Below are positions 1 to 9,535 of a stretch of 64,000 nt of DNA, in pieces. Where the stretch lies: positions 1,550,001 to 1,614,000 of the forward strand of contig NZ_PPFB01000001.1 in the NCBI RefSeq assembly GCF_002899455.1, read 5' to 3'. Position 1 is the stretch's first letter, and each line of letters begins with the position of its first letter. The notes under the pieces were generated by a model. The model searched no databases. It was given only the letters and a program-made list of their open reading frames with translations, and was not told where the DNA came from. A program made the position numbers and the translations under genes. The DNA is from Streptomyces sp. DH-12 (GTDB lineage: Bacteria > Actinomycetota > Actinomycetes > Streptomycetales > Streptomycetaceae).

Positions 1-458
1 AGTGGCAGCAGCTGGACGACGCGGACGCGATCATCTTCGGCTCCCCCACGTACATGGGCGGCGCCTCGGCCGGCTTCCACGCCTTCGCCGAGGCCACCAG
101 CCGTCGGTTCATCGAAGGACGCTGGGCTGACAAGCTCGCCGCCGGCTTCACCAACTCCGCGTCCAAGAGCGGCGACAAGAGCAACACCCTGGCCTTCTTC
201 GCCGCCCTGGCAGCCCAGCACCAGATGCTCTGGGTCAGCCTGGGCCTGGCCCCCGGCTGGAACAGCACCACCGCATCGGAGAACGACCTGAACCGTCTCG
301 GCTTCTGGGCCGGGGCCGGTGCCCAGACCCCGATGGACGGCGGAACCGACACCGTCCACGCCGCGGACATCGCCACCGCCGAGTACCTGGGCGCGCGGGT
401 GGCCCGTCACGCCGCGACGATCAGCGCCGGCCGCCGCGCCCTCTCCGTCGCCGCCTGA
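1..458 (+). CDS. Flavodoxin-like NAD(P)H oxidoreductase, 5' truncated by window edge
   Basis: The reading frame is open from position 3 and ends with TGA at 456-458, so the start lies outside the window. The visible part matches the second half of a WrbA/flavodoxin-fold reductase: a hydrophobic strand followed by the phosphate/FMN loop GSPTYMGG, then FTNSASKSGDKSNTL and a Trp/Gly-rich segment (residues LAPGWNS) typical of the isoalloxazine-binding side. Such proteins bind FMN and reduce quinones or other acceptors with NAD(P)H in the cytoplasm. The next gene is an exporter with its own ribosome binding site behind a strong hairpin, so it is probably a separate unit. The family assignment is good; the exact substrate cannot be told. 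Confidence 0.75.
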   Translation, partial: WQQLDDADAIIFGSPTYMGGASAGFHAFAEATSRRFIEGRWADKLAAGFTNSASKSGDKSNTLAFFAALAAQHQMLWVSLGLAPGWNSTTASENDLNRLGFWAGAGAQTPMDGGTDTVHAADIATAEYLGARVARHAATISAGRRALSVAA

Positions 459-462
459 CCCC

Positions 463-498
463 GGGTGGTGGCCTGCCGACCGCGGCAGGCCACCACCC
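463..498 (+). terminator. Hairpin after flavodoxin-like gene
   Basis: A 15-bp perfect stem (GGGTGGTGGCCTGCC at 463-477 against its complement at 484-498) with a 6-nt loop lies 5 nt after the stop codon. There is no T-run, as is common for Streptomyces terminators. Confidence 0.7.
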
Positions 499-533
499 GT
501 TCCCTTCCGGAACGACGACCGCGAGGAGACGCC

Positions 534-1817
534 GTGAAGCTCCCTGCAGTGACGCCCATGACACCTCGGCCGGCACCGGTCGGACCGCGCACCTCCGCAT
601 CCGAGGGGCCCGACGGTCGGGGCAGCCCTCTGTCGACGTGGGGCGTGGTGGCCGCCTCTGTCGCCGTCGCCTTCGGAGCGGGGGCCGGCAGTCCCCTCTT
701 CGTGCTCTACCAGCGCCAGTGGGGTTTTTCTGACTGGGAGCTGACGGCGGCCTTCACCGTCTACGCGGTAACCCTCCTGGCCACCCTACTGGTCGCCGGA
801 TCGGCCTCCGATCACATCGGCCGCCGTCCCGTGCTGGTCGTCGCCATGCTTCTGCTGCTGGTGACCAGTGGGCTGTTCCTCGCCGCCGACGGCATCGGCT
901 GGATCATCGCGGCCCGCGCCGTCCAGGGCATGGCGACCGGCGCGGCCACGAGCACCTTCACCGCCGCGATCATCGAACTCGCCAGCCCTCGCCGACTCCC
1001 CCTGATGACCGTGCTGACCAGTGCTGCCCCGGTCGGCGGTCTCGCCCTGGGGGCGCTCTTCGCTGGTTTGGCGGTGGAGTTCACCGACCACCCCACCGAG
1101 GTCGTCTTCCTTGGCCTCACCCTCGTCCTGCTCTACGGCATCGTCTCGGTGCTCACCGTTCCCGAGACAGCGGATCGCCGTCCAGGTGCCCTGGCCTCCC
1201 TACGTCCGCAGATCAACGTCGTCCGGTCGGCCCGCGGTTGGTTTTGGTCGCTTGCGCCGCTCGTCGCGGCCGGCTGGATGTTCTCCGGCCTCTTCCTGGG
1301 GTTGGCGCCCTCCTTCGACAGCCAGGTCTTCGGCATCCACAGCGGGGCGGTGAACGGCGTGATCGTCGCGCTGCAGCCCATGGCCGCGGCCGTCGCGGGC
1401 ATCGCCTTCGGCCGTATGCCGGCCACGGTGGCCACCCGCGCAGGCGCGATGCTGCTCCTCGCGGGCGCCGTACTGGCGGGCGCCGGCGTCGCGGCGTCCA
1501 GCCTCCCGCTCGTCATCGCCGGTGCCCTCACGGGCGGTTCGGGACAGGGCGCGGCGTTCGGCTCCTCTCTGCGCATCCTCGGCCCCACCGCCGGCAACGC
1601 CCACCGCGGCGGCCTCTTCGCCGCGGTCTACCTCATCGCGTACACCGCCTACGGGGTACCGGTCCTACTGGCCGGTCTCGCGACCGACTTCGTTCCGTTG
1701 CCCACCACGGTGGTCGCCTACGGCGCCGCCGTCGCCCTGCTCGCCGCGACAGCCGCTCTCTCCCTCGCCCGGCGGGCGCACCGGGCGGGCAGCCCGCACC
1801 TCGTCCAAGGAGGCTGA
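534..1817 (+). CDS. MFS family drug/metabolite exporter
   Basis: About 427 aa with roughly twelve hydrophobic segments. The hallmark loop between the second and third helices is visible (SDHIGRRPVL, the MFS motif A), and the helix-4 Arg region (GWIIAARAVQGMATGAA) fits drug:H+ antiporters. The start is taken as GTG 534 because GAGGAG lies 5 nt upstream at 523-528; ATG 558 is an alternative. The stop is separated by one base from the start of the TetR gene, so the two are co-transcribed. That pairing suggests an efflux pump regulated by its own repressor, but the substrate is unknown. Confidence 0.85.
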   Translation: MKLPAVTPMTPRPAPVGPRTSASEGPDGRGSPLSTWGVVAASVAVAFGAGAGSPLFVLYQRQWGFSDWELTAAFTVYAVTLLATLLVAGSASDHIGRRPVLVVAMLLLLVTSGLFLAADGIGWIIAARAVQGMATGAATSTFTAAIIELASPRRLPLMTVLTSAAPVGGLALGALFAGLAVEFTDHPTEVVFLGLTLVLLYGIVSVLTVPETADRRPGALASLRPQINVVRSARGWFWSLAPLVAAGWMFSGLFLGLAPSFDSQVFGIHSGAVNGVIVALQPMAAAVAGIAFGRMPATVATRAGAMLLLAGAVLAGAGVAASSLPLVIAGALTGGSGQGAAFGSSLRILGPTAGNAHRGGLFAAVYLIAYTAYGVPVLLAGLATDFVPLPTTVVAYGAAVALLAATAALSLARRAHRAGSPHLVQGG

Positions 1818-1818
1818 C

Positions 1819-2388
1819 ATGCCACGTGTGAGCGTGCGGGAACAACTGATCGAGCACGCCGAGGACGTGTTCCGCCGCAAGGGCTTCAACGCGGCCAGCG
1901 TGCGGGACATCACCGAGGCGGCGGGTGTGCCCAAGGGGTCGTTCTACAACCACTTCACCGGCAAGCAGGACCTGACCGCGGAGATCGTGGCACGATACGC
2001 GAGGGCCACCGACTTCTCCACTCTGAGCGACGAAGGCCCCGCCCTGGAGCGGCTGCACCGGCACCTCACCGGACAGATCGACCGCGTCCGCGCCTCGGGC
2101 GTGGAGTTCGGATGCCTCCTGGGCACCCTCGCCGGCGACGGTGCCACCGCAGGGCGGCGCGTACGGGAGAGCGTGCGCGAGGCCCTGGACAGCTGGACGG
2201 AGGCGATGACGGGGACGATCGCCGAAGGGCAGGCCACTGGGGAGATCACGGCGGACCGGTCGCCCGCCGCTCTCGCGGTCTTCCTGCTCGACCTCCTGGA
2301 GGGCGCTACGCTGCGGGCTAAGGTGGTCGGGGACCAGTCCTCCGTCGCCGACGAGCTCGCCATCGCCCTGGACGCCCTGCGCGCCTGA
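1819..2388 (+). CDS. TetR family transcriptional repressor
   Basis: 189 aa. The N-terminal helix-turn-helix of the TetR family is clear (residues about 10-57, with VRDITEAAGVPKGSFYNHF), followed by a ligand-binding half of the TetR_C type containing a Cys at about residue 97 (GVEFGCLLG). ATG 1819 has AAGGAGG 5-6 nt upstream, and the gene starts one base after the exporter stop, so it most likely controls that exporter. The family resembles regulators of the AcrR/YxaF type in which the conserved FGCLLG stretch is common. The effector is unknown. Confidence 0.9.
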   Translation: MPRVSVREQLIEHAEDVFRRKGFNAASVRDITEAAGVPKGSFYNHFTGKQDLTAEIVARYARATDFSTLSDEGPALERLHRHLTGQIDRVRASGVEFGCLLGTLAGDGATAGRRVRESVREALDSWTEAMTGTIAEGQATGEITADRSPAALAVFLLDLLEGATLRAKVVGDQSSVADELAIALDALRA

Positions 2389-2612
2389 CACTCCGGCACC
2401 GGCGTGCGGCACACTCTTCACCCACACGTGTTCCCCGGGCGCCCGGTGCACGCACGGCCCGGCAGGTCCAGTCACCGTGGGGCAGGCCGGCACCAGGCAC
2501 CACCGTGGTACTGCGCCCACCGTCCGTTGCGGACAGCCACGGGTTCGGTCGAATCGGCAGGCGCAGCGGTACGGCGGTGACGCCCGCAGCCGTAGCGTCG
2601 CGGCAGCAGCAG

Positions 2613-4652
2613 TCAGCGAAGCGCCGGCCTGACCCGCGGCAGCGCCGCCGGGGCGCGGCCGGAGCGCGCACGCCGTCCGGCGGATAGGATCACGACGCGT
2701 CCGGCACCGGCCCGTGCGGCCCGGGTGACGCCCGTCCGCCGTCGGCTCTCGCGGGCCAGCTCCGCCGCGTACGCCAGGACCAGCGGATGCACGTCGTACC
2801 GGTCCGGCCGTACAGGCGTCAGCAGCCGGGCACGCACCAGTGCGGCGACGGCCTCGGCGGCCACATGGGCCGGCACGGGAACGAGACGCGTCAGCTCCGC
2901 GGTGCTCAGCCTTCCCCGCCCGTGCCGTGGCAGAGCGCGGAACAGCCGGGCCGCGTCGGATCCCAGGGGGCGGTACGACCAGGAGAAGGCGGCGCGGACC
3001 GGATTGTCCCGGTCGTTGTCGCTGAACGCTTCGAGGTTCTCCCCGGCCGCCGCCAGTTCGTCGGCGATCCGCCGCAGCGGCACGTCCGGGTAGGCCGTCG
3101 CCCTGGCGGCCACGATGCCCAGGGCCAGCGGCAGCCGGCCGCAGCGCTCGACGATGTCGGAGATTGCTGCGACGTCCGTGACGGGGCCTCCGGTGCCCAC
3201 TCGTTGGACGAAGCAGTCGGCCGCCTCCTGTGCGGAGGGAACGTCCAGCGACATCAGCCGGGCCCCGTTCATGGTGGCGAGGTCCGTGAGCCTGCGACGG
3301 CTCGTGATCAGGACCGCGCACCGGGCCGAGCCGGGCAGCAACGGCCTTACCTGGTCCGCGTCGTGGGCGTTGTCGAGCACCATCAGGACCCTTCGGGTGG
3401 CCAGCACGCTGCGGAACAGCGCGGCCCTGGCGTCCGTCCGAGCGGGGACACGGGTGCGGTCTACCCCCAGTGCCGCGAGGAAGCCGACCAGTACCTCGCC
3501 CGCTTCGGCCGGGCCGTCGGCCGAAGCGAACCCGCCGAGGTCGGCGAAGAGCTGGCCGTCCGGGAAGCGGGCGGCGATCCGGTGCGCCAGGTGGACGGCG
3601 AGAGCGGTCTTGCCGACGCCGGCGATGCCGTCCACGGCCAGCACGCGCAGCGCGCCGTCGTCGGCCGCCGCGAAGCGCGCCGCCTGCTCCAGGAGTTCGG
3701 TACGTCCCGTGAAACAGGGCAGGTCAGCGGGGAGTTGGGCGAGCGCCGGATGGTGCGGTACCGGCGCTTCCGGACGGACCTGCCGGAGGGGGGCGGCGGG
3801 AGTCACCGGGCCGGCGTTCGCAGCCGGTGGCCCTGGCTCCCGGGGTTCGCGCAGGATCCGGTCGTAGGCGGCGCGCACGTCCCTTCCCGGTGACAGTCCC
3901 AGCTCCTCCTTCAGGTCGGCGCGGAAGCGGTGGTAGAGCGTGAGCGCCTCGGCCTGTTTGCCGTCGGCGGTGAGCAGGAGCATCGTCCGGGCCAGCACTT
4001 GCTCGTTGAACGGCTGCCGTTCCACCGCCTGGCGTGCCGCCAGGAGGACGGCTCCGGGCCGGTCGCAGCCCAGGGCGACGGTCGCAGCCGCCGACACGGC
4101 GGCGACGTACTCGTGATCCACCGAGGCGAAGACCCGCGGCACCGGGTCCGCGGTCACGACGTCCGCCGCGCACCGGCCCCGCCACTGCTCCAACGCCGCG
4201 ACGAACAGGTCCACCGCCTCGTCGGCGTCCGCGGCCGCACGGGCCCGCCGCACCAAGTGCCGGAAGGCCAGCAAGTCCAGTTCGTCCGGACCGACCCGCA
4301 GCAGATAACCGCCGGCCCGGCGGACCAGCCACCGGCCCGGCGCACGGGCCGGGAGCCCCGGTTCGAGCAGGCGGCGCAGCGCACCGACGTACCGGTGCAC
4401 GGCATTGGCCGCGCTGGCGGGCGGATCCTCCTCCCAGAGCAGAGCGACGAGTTCCTCCAGGGACACCGGGCGTCCGGCCCGTGCCAGCAGCGCCGCCAGG
4501 ACGAGCCGTTGCTGCCGTGGCCCGGTGGGCAGTTCGACACCGTCCGCCCACACCCGTACCGGGCCGAGGACGGTGAAACGGACGCTGGGTCCGACGGCTC
4601 CCGGTTCCCCGGCCGGTCCGCCGGTCGTCGCGCCCCTCGGGTGCATGGTCAT
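2613..4652 (-). CDS. SARP/AfsR-type regulator, short form with NB-ARC but no TPR tail
   Basis: 679 aa. Order of domains: OmpR-like winged helix (about residues 25-100, beginning RFTVLGPVRVWADG), bacterial transcriptional activation domain (about 105-250), then an NB-ARC STAND ATPase with Walker A GIAGVGKTAL and the hhGRLPLAL motif. The protein ends shortly after the post-ATPase winged helix in a low-complexity Arg/Ala tail, so the C-terminal TPR repeats of full AfsR are missing. ATG 4652 is chosen because GGAGG lies 6 nt upstream; a second ATG is two codons on. It is a clear paralogue of the gene at 60466-63336, sharing near-identical stretches such as QQRLVLAALLAR. SARPs activate secondary metabolism genes; no biosynthetic cluster is seen here. 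Confidence 0.88.
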   Translation of the reverse strand: MTMHPRGATTGGPAGEPGAVGPSVRFTVLGPVRVWADGVELPTGPRQQRLVLAALLARAGRPVSLEELVALLWEEDPPASAANAVHRYVGALRRLLEPGLPARAPGRWLVRRAGGYLLRVGPDELDLLAFRHLVRRARAAADADEAVDLFVAALEQWRGRCAADVVTADPVPRVFASVDHEYVAAVSAAATVALGCDRPGAVLLAARQAVERQPFNEQVLARTMLLLTADGKQAEALTLYHRFRADLKEELGLSPGRDVRAAYDRILREPREPGPPAANAGPVTPAAPLRQVRPEAPVPHHPALAQLPADLPCFTGRTELLEQAARFAAADDGALRVLAVDGIAGVGKTALAVHLAHRIAARFPDGQLFADLGGFASADGPAEAGEVLVGFLAALGVDRTRVPARTDARAALFRSVLATRRVLMVLDNAHDADQVRPLLPGSARCAVLITSRRRLTDLATMNGARLMSLDVPSAQEAADCFVQRVGTGGPVTDVAAISDIVERCGRLPLALGIVAARATAYPDVPLRRIADELAAAGENLEAFSDNDRDNPVRAAFSWSYRPLGSDAARLFRALPRHGRGRLSTAELTRLVPVPAHVAAEAVAALVRARLLTPVRPDRYDVHPLVLAYAAELARESRRRTGVTRAARAGAGRVVILSAGRRARSGRAPAALPRVRPALR

Positions 4653-4739
4653 GACGGCCTCCGCTCGTTGCTCCCGTACCGCCCGCCGCATGCGGAACTC
4701 CGGCGGCCGGGCCAACGTAGGGCGCCGGGCCGGGGGCCC

Positions 4740-4808
4740 GCATCGGTCGGATGACTCAACGCCGCCGTTCCTCGGCAGACCCGGGGAGACGAGTCATGTG
4801 ACCGATGC
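4740..4808. promoter_or_regulatory. Long inverted repeat between divergent SARP and oxidoreductase genes
   Basis: Arms of 18 bp, GCATCGGTCGGATGACTC (4740-4757) and GAGTCATGTGACCGATGC (4791-4808), pair at 16 of 18 positions with a 33-nt spacer. It lies between two divergent genes, so it may be an operator. It is too widely spaced and too far from a stop codon to look like a terminator. Confidence 0.4.
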
Positions 4809-4915
4809 GCGGCAGGCGGCGTCGGGGTGACGCTGGGACCTGACGGCCGTCGACCGGAACCACCGGGAGAGCCGTCCACTGTCCGTTCGTAACACCTCTG
4901 AGGGAGTGCACGCCG

Positions 4916-6304
4916 ATGATCGGTACCGAGGACGTCGTGGAGGACGTCGACCTGCTGGTGGTGGGCGGGGGCAAGGCCGGCAAGACGCTGGCCATGGACA
5001 CCGCCCGGGCCGGCCGCAAGGTGGTCATGGTCGAACGCGGCATGATCGGCGGCACCTGCATCAATGTGGCGTGCATCCCGACCAAGGCCCTGGTCACCAG
5101 CGCCCGACTGGCCCGCCGCGCGGCCACGGCCGAGTCGCTGGGGCTGAACCTGGGCAAGCTGGAGGTCGACCTGCGGCTCCTGCGCTCCCACAAGGAGGGT
5201 GTGGTCTCGGAGATGGTCGACCTCAACCACCGCCAGTTCCTCGACAGCGGAATGGACCTCGTTCTGGGGGAGGCCCGCTTCGTCGCGGAGCGGACGGTCG
5301 AGGTCCGCCTGAACGACGGCGGGCGCCGCTTCGTGCGGGGCGCGGACGTCGTGATCAACACCGGGACCGTGCCACACCTGCCGCCGGTCCCCGGCCTGGC
5401 CGAGGCCGGAGCGCTGAACAGCGAGACGATCCAGCAGCTCGACCGCATACCGGAACGGCTGGTGGTGATCGGCGGCGGTTACGTCGGTCTGGAGTTCGCG
5501 CAGATGTTCGCCGCTTTCGGCAGTCAGGTGACCGTGCTCGACCGCAACCTCACCCTGCTGCCCCAGGAGGATCCGGACATCACAGAGGTGCTCGCCGAGT
5601 ACCTGCGCGAGGACGGCGTGGAGATGGTCAGGGGTGTCACCGTCAAGGATGTCGTCCGCGAGGAGGACGGCCTCCGGCTGCTCCTGGACGACGGCCGGTC
5701 CCTGGTCGCGGACGACATTCTGGCGGCAACCGGCCGTGACCCGGTCACCGCCGGGCTGGGACTGGACGCGGCAGGCGTACGCACCGACGCGCGCGGTTTC
5801 ATCCGGGTGGACGACCGGCTGGCCACCGACGCGCCGCACACCTGGGCCGTGGGTGACGTGGCGGGCAGCCCGCAGTTCACCCACGTCTCCCTCGACGACT
5901 ACCGCGTCGTGAAGGAGAACATCGCCGGCGGCACCCGCAGCACCTCACGGCGGCTGATCCCCTGGAACCTGTTCACCGATCCGGAGCTGGCCCGCGTGGG
6001 CCTCACGGAGGCCCAGGCCCGCGCCACCGGCCGGAACGTACGGGTCGCGAAGCTGCCGGTCAAGGCCATTCCCCGGTCCCGGACCCTGCGCGACACCCGG
6101 GGCCTGTGGAAGGCGGTCGTGGACCGCGACACCGAGGAGATCCTCGGCGTGGCGCTGCTCGGTCCGGAGTCCTCCGAGGTCCTGACCGTGGTGCAGACGG
6201 CCATGTGGGCCGGGCTGCCGTACACTGCGCTGCGCGACGGCCTCATCGCCCATCCGACCATGGCCGAGGGACTGAACGCCCTCTTCACCACCTGGACGGA
6301 CTGA
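4916..6304 (+). CDS. Class I pyridine nucleotide-disulfide oxidoreductase (RclA/mercuric reductase-like)
   Basis: 462 aa, the usual length for this group. The FAD-binding GGGKAG motif (about residues 17-22) is followed by the redox-active disulfide GGTCINVACIPTK with Cys48 and Cys53. The NAD(P) domain glycine motif GGGYVGLEFAQ is at about residue 185, and the C-terminal His-Glu pair is seen in AHPTMAEGLN. No N-terminal heavy-metal domain and no C-terminal vicinal Cys pair are present, so it is not a true mercuric reductase. Relatives include lipoamide dehydrogenase and RclA, which protects against reactive chlorine and copper. No 2-oxo acid dehydrogenase genes are nearby, which favours a stress-related role, but this is inference. 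Confidence 0.85.
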   Translation: MIGTEDVVEDVDLLVVGGGKAGKTLAMDTARAGRKVVMVERGMIGGTCINVACIPTKALVTSARLARRAATAESLGLNLGKLEVDLRLLRSHKEGVVSEMVDLNHRQFLDSGMDLVLGEARFVAERTVEVRLNDGGRRFVRGADVVINTGTVPHLPPVPGLAEAGALNSETIQQLDRIPERLVVIGGGYVGLEFAQMFAAFGSQVTVLDRNLTLLPQEDPDITEVLAEYLREDGVEMVRGVTVKDVVREEDGLRLLLDDGRSLVADDILAATGRDPVTAGLGLDAAGVRTDARGFIRVDDRLATDAPHTWAVGDVAGSPQFTHVSLDDYRVVKENIAGGTRSTSRRLIPWNLFTDPELARVGLTEAQARATGRNVRVAKLPVKAIPRSRTLRDTRGLWKAVVDRDTEEILGVALLGPESSEVLTVVQTAMWAGLPYTALRDGLIAHPTMAEGLNALFTTWTD

Positions 6305-6314
6305 CGCCGGCAGC

Positions 6315-6359
6315 CCGGAGGGGCGGCCGCGAGCCGTGGGCTCGCGGCCGCCCCTCCGG
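6315..6359. terminator. Bidirectional terminator between convergent genes
   Basis: A perfect 21-bp stem (6315-6335 with 6339-6359) closes on a 3-nt loop, between the stop codons of two converging genes. It is the strongest hairpin seen in the window. Confidence 0.85.
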
Positions 6360-6378
6360 ACCGTCTCACCCTCGCCGG

Positions 6379-7005
6379 TCAGCCCACGGCCTGGGGCACG
6401 GCCGTGCCCGTGGTGTTCCACGCCATGAGCGCGGCTCTTCCGTGTTCCCTGCCGAGTCTGGACAGCGATCCGGTCCCCAGGACGAACAGGCCGCCCGCGG
6501 AGGCCGGGAGACCGAGGTACCGGGCGGTGAGGACTCGCAGGAAGTGGGCGTGGGCGACGAGGACCACGTCCTTCGCGTCCGGGGCGGCCAGCCACGGCTC
6601 CACCCGAGCGAGCACCCGGTCGGCACGCGCGGCGACCGCGTCGGGGCCTTCCCCTTGACGGCCGTCCGAGGACCGCGGCACACCGTCGGTCCACAGGTTC
6701 CAGCCGGGACGACTGCGGTGGATGTCCACGGTGGTGACGCCCTCGTAGCCGCCGTAGTCCCACTCGCGCAGGTCGGTGTCTTCCGTCAGCCGTGTCAGGC
6801 CCGCCAGCAACGCGGTGCGCACGGCACGCCGTGCCGGACTCACCAGCGCCTCGCCGATCCGGTGACCGGCCAGCAGCGGCTCCAGCGCACGCGCCTGCGC
6901 CTCTCCCGCCGCCGTGAGGGGGACGTCGGTGAAGCTGGTGTGCCTGCGCGAGCGCGTCCACTCGGTCTCACCGTGCCGGATCAGCAGCAGCTCTCCCACC
7001 GTCAC
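6379..7005 (-). CDS. Histidine phosphatase (phosphoglycerate mutase-like) family protein
   Basis: 208 aa. The catalytic signature LIRHGETEW is at residues about 8-16, the second Arg lies in SPARRAVRTA (about 56-65), and the acid/His pair is near the end of the fold (VVLVAHAHFLRVL, residues about 147-159). The start GTG 7005 directly follows the TGA of gnd, so translation is coupled and the protein belongs to the pentose phosphate operon. Proteins of this type remove phosphate from sugar phosphates or other small molecules in the cytoplasm; given its position, a sugar phosphate is a reasonable guess. It could also be a house-cleaning phosphatase. Confidence 0.85.
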   Translation of the reverse strand: MTVGELLLIRHGETEWTRSRRHTSFTDVPLTAAGEAQARALEPLLAGHRIGEALVSPARRAVRTALLAGLTRLTEDTDLREWDYGGYEGVTTVDIHRSRPGWNLWTDGVPRSSDGRQGEGPDAVAARADRVLARVEPWLAAPDAKDVVLVAHAHFLRVLTARYLGLPASAGGLFVLGTGSLSRLGREHGRAALMAWNTTGTAVPQAVG

Positions 7006-7884
7006 TCACCCGGCCTGTTCGACGGCGTGGCCGCCGAACTGGTTGCGCAGCGCCGCGATCATCTTCATCTGCGGCGAGTCCTCCTGACGGGAGGCGAACC
7101 GCGCGAACAGCGAGGCGGTGATCGCCGGCAGCGGGACCGCGTCGTCGATGGCGGCCTCCACGGTCCAGCGTCCCTCACCGGAGTCCTGTGCGAAACCCCG
7201 GAGCCCGTCCAGGTGCTCGTCCTCGTCCAGGGCGTTCACCGCGAGGTCGAGCAGCCAGGAGCGGATGACGGTGCCCTCCTGCCAGGAGCGGAACACCTCA
7301 CGGACGTCGGTCACCGAGTCGACCTTCTCCAGGAGCTCCCAGCCCTCGGCATAGGCCTGCATCATGGCGTATTCGATGCCGTTGTGGACCATCTTCGCGA
7401 AGTGGCCCGCGCCGACCCTGCCCGCGTGCACCGAGCCGAAGTCGCCCTCCGGCTTGAGTGCGTCGAACACCGGCTGCACCTTGGCGACGTTCTCCTTGTC
7501 GCCGCCGTACATCAGCGCGTAGCCGTTCTCCAGGCCCCAGACGCCGCCCGAGACGCCGCAGTCGACGAAGCCTATGCCCTTGGCCGCCAGCTCGCCGGCG
7601 TGCTTCTCGTCGTCCGTCCAGCGGGAGTTGCCGCCGTCCACGACGACGTCGCCCGGCTCGAGCAGCTCGGCCAGCTCGTCGATCGTGGACTGGGTCGGCC
7701 CGCCCGCCGGGACCATCACCCACACCACACGGGGGCCGCTGAGCTTGTCCACAAGCTCCCGCAGGCTGTGGACATCGGCGAGGTCCGGGTTGCGGTCGTA
7801 TCCGAGGACGGTGTGACCCGCGCGGCGAATCCGCTCGCGCATGTTGCCGCCCATCTTGCCGAGGCCGACAAGGCCCAGTTCCAT
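7006..7884 (-). CDS. gnd: 6-phosphogluconate dehydrogenase, decarboxylating (short form)
   Basis: 292 aa, the length of the short GndA/YqeC type rather than the about 470-aa classical enzyme. The N-terminal nucleotide loop GLVGLGKMGGNM, the substrate loop GVSGGVWGLENG and the catalytic KMVHNGIEYAMMQAYAEG segment are all present. It oxidises and decarboxylates 6-phosphogluconate to ribulose 5-phosphate with reduction of NAD(P)+. The cofactor loop after the first two strands (GYDRNP) has Asp-Arg, leaving NAD versus NADP preference open. ATG 7884 lies one base after the pgi stop codon; the histidine phosphatase starts immediately after its own stop. Confidence 0.95.
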   Translation of the reverse strand: MELGLVGLGKMGGNMRERIRRAGHTVLGYDRNPDLADVHSLRELVDKLSGPRVVWVMVPAGGPTQSTIDELAELLEPGDVVVDGGNSRWTDDEKHAGELAAKGIGFVDCGVSGGVWGLENGYALMYGGDKENVAKVQPVFDALKPEGDFGSVHAGRVGAGHFAKMVHNGIEYAMMQAYAEGWELLEKVDSVTDVREVFRSWQEGTVIRSWLLDLAVNALDEDEHLDGLRGFAQDSGEGRWTVEAAIDDAVPLPAITASLFARFASRQEDSPQMKMIAALRNQFGGHAVEQAG

Positions 7885-7885
7885 G

Positions 7886-9535
7886 TCAGTGATCTTCCTT
7901 CAGCTCGCGGTAGGCGGCCACCAGCGCGGCCGTGGACGGGTCGAGGCCGGGGACGTCGGCGCCGGTGGTGAGGGCGGGTTCGACGCGCTTGGCGAGGACC
8001 TTGCCGAGTTCGACGCCCCACTGGTCGAAGGAGTCGATGTTCCACACGGCGCCCTGCACGAACACCTTGTGCTCGTAGAGCGCGATCAGCTGGCCCAGCA
8101 CCGACGGGTTCAGCTCAGTCGCCAGGATCGTGGTGGTGGGGTGGTTGCCTCGGAAGGTCTTGTGCGGTACCAGCTCCTCCGCACCCCCTTCGGCGCGGAC
8201 CTCGTCGGGGGTCTTGCCGAAGGCCAGGGCCTGGGTCTGGGCGAAGAAGTTGGCCATCAGCAGGTCGTGCTGGGCCTTGAGCCGCTCGTCCAGCTCGGCG
8301 ACGGGCTCGGCGAAGCCGATGAAGTCCGCCGGGATCAGCTTCGTCCCCTGGTGGATCAACTGGTAGTAGGCGTGCTGCCCGTTGGTGCCGGGCGTGCCCC
8401 ACACCACCGGACCCGTCTGCCACCGCACCCGTTGCCCGTCCCGGGTGACGGACTTGCCGTTGGACTCCATGTCCAATTGCTGGAGGTAGGCGGTGAACTT
8501 CGACAGGTAGTGGGAGTAGGGCAGGACGGCCTGCGACTGGGCGTCCATGAAGTTGCCGTACCAGACTCCGAGCAGGCCCATCAGCAGCGGGGCGTTGGCC
8601 TCGGCGGGCGCCGTGCGGAAGTGGTCGTCGACGATACGGAAGCCGTCGAGCAACTCCCGGAAGGCGTCCGGGCCGATGGCGATCATCAGGGACAGACCGA
8701 TCGCGGAGTCGAAGGAGTAGCGTCCGCCGACCCAGTCCCAGAAACCGAACATGTTGGCCGTGTCGACGCCGAAGCCGGCGACCTTCTCGACGTCGGTCGA
8801 CAGCGCCACGAAGTGCTTGGCGACCGATGTGTCGTCCTTGAGTGCGTCGAGCAGCCAGGCGCGGGCCGAGGTGGCGTTGGTGATCGTCTCGATCGTGGTG
8901 AACGTCTTGGACGCAACGATGAACAGCGTCTCGGCCGGGTCGAGGTCACGGGTGGCCTCGTGCAGGTCGGCGCCGTCGATGTTGGAGACGAAGCGGACGG
9001 TCAGGTCGCGGTCGGTGAAGGCGCGCAGCGCCTCGTAGGCCATGGCGGGGCCGAGGTCGGAGCCGCCGATGCCGATGTTGACGACGTTGCGGATGCGCTT
9101 GCCGGTGTGGCCCGTCCACTCGCCGGAGCGGACCCGGTCGGCGAAGTCGGCCATCCTGTCGAGGACGGCGTGCACGGCCGGGACGACGTTCTCCCCGTCG
9201 GCCTCGACCACCGCGTCCCGCGGGGCGCGCAGCGCGGTGTGCAGCACGGCCCGGTCCTCGGTGACGTTGATCCGCTCACCGCGGAACATGGCATCACGCA
9301 GGCCGAAGACACCGGTCGCGGTGGCCAGTTCCTGGAGCATGGCCAGGGTCTCGTCGGTGACGAGGTGCTTGGAGTAGTCGATGTGCAGGTCCCCGACGCG
9401 CACGACGTAGCGTTCCGCGCGCGAGGGATCGGCGTCGAACAGCTCACGCAGGTCCGGTCGGAGCGGAGCCTCGGCGCGGTGGTCCTCCAGGGCCGTCCAC
9501 TCGGGGCGGCGGGTGAGCTCGGGGGCGTCAGACAT
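7886..9535 (-). CDS. pgi: Glucose-6-phosphate isomerase
   Basis: 549 aa, the usual bacterial length. Signature regions are clear: [37 protein letters not shown] with ETITNA, and near the C-terminus [13 protein letters not shown] followed by [10 protein letters not shown]. It interconverts glucose 6-phosphate and fructose 6-phosphate in the cytoplasm, so fructose 6-phosphate can be cycled back into the oxidative pentose phosphate pathway encoded on both sides. Its ATG (9533-9535) overlaps the end of opcA by 8 nt, showing translational coupling. Streptomyces often has a second pgi elsewhere; that cannot be checked here. Confidence 0.97.
   Translation of the reverse strand: MSDAPELTRRPEWTALEDHRAEAPLRPDLRELFDADPSRAERYVVRVGDLHIDYSKHLVTDETLAMLQELATATGVFGLRDAMFRGERINVTEDRAVLHTALRAPRDAVVEADGENVVPAVHAVLDRMADFADRVRSGEWTGHTGKRIRNVVNIGIGGSDLGPAMAYEALRAFTDRDLTVRFVSNIDGADLHEATRDLDPAETLFIVASKTFTTIETITNATSARAWLLDALKDDTSVAKHFVALSTDVEKVAGFGVDTANMFGFWDWVGGRYSFDSAIGLSLMIAIGPDAFRELLDGFRIVDDHFRTAPAEANAPLLMGLLGVWYGNFMDAQSQAVLPYSHYLSKFTAYLQQLDMESNGKSVTRDGQRVRWQTGPVVWGTPGTNGQHAYYQLIHQGTKLIPADFIGFAEPVAELDERLKAQHDLLMANFFAQTQALAFGKTPDEVRAEGGAEELVPHKTFRGNHPTTTILATELNPSVLGQLIALYEHKVFVQGAVWNIDSFDQWGVELGKVLAKRVEPALTTGADVPGLDPSTAALVAAYRELKEDH

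Noticed and set aside
1633..3321. A 562-codon open frame on the minus strand
   Set aside because: It spans parts of three supported genes in a shadow frame and has no recognisable motif.
4916..6304. Mercuric reductase (MerA) and mer operon
   Set aside because: No N-terminal metal-binding domain, no C-terminal Cys pair and no merR or merT nearby.
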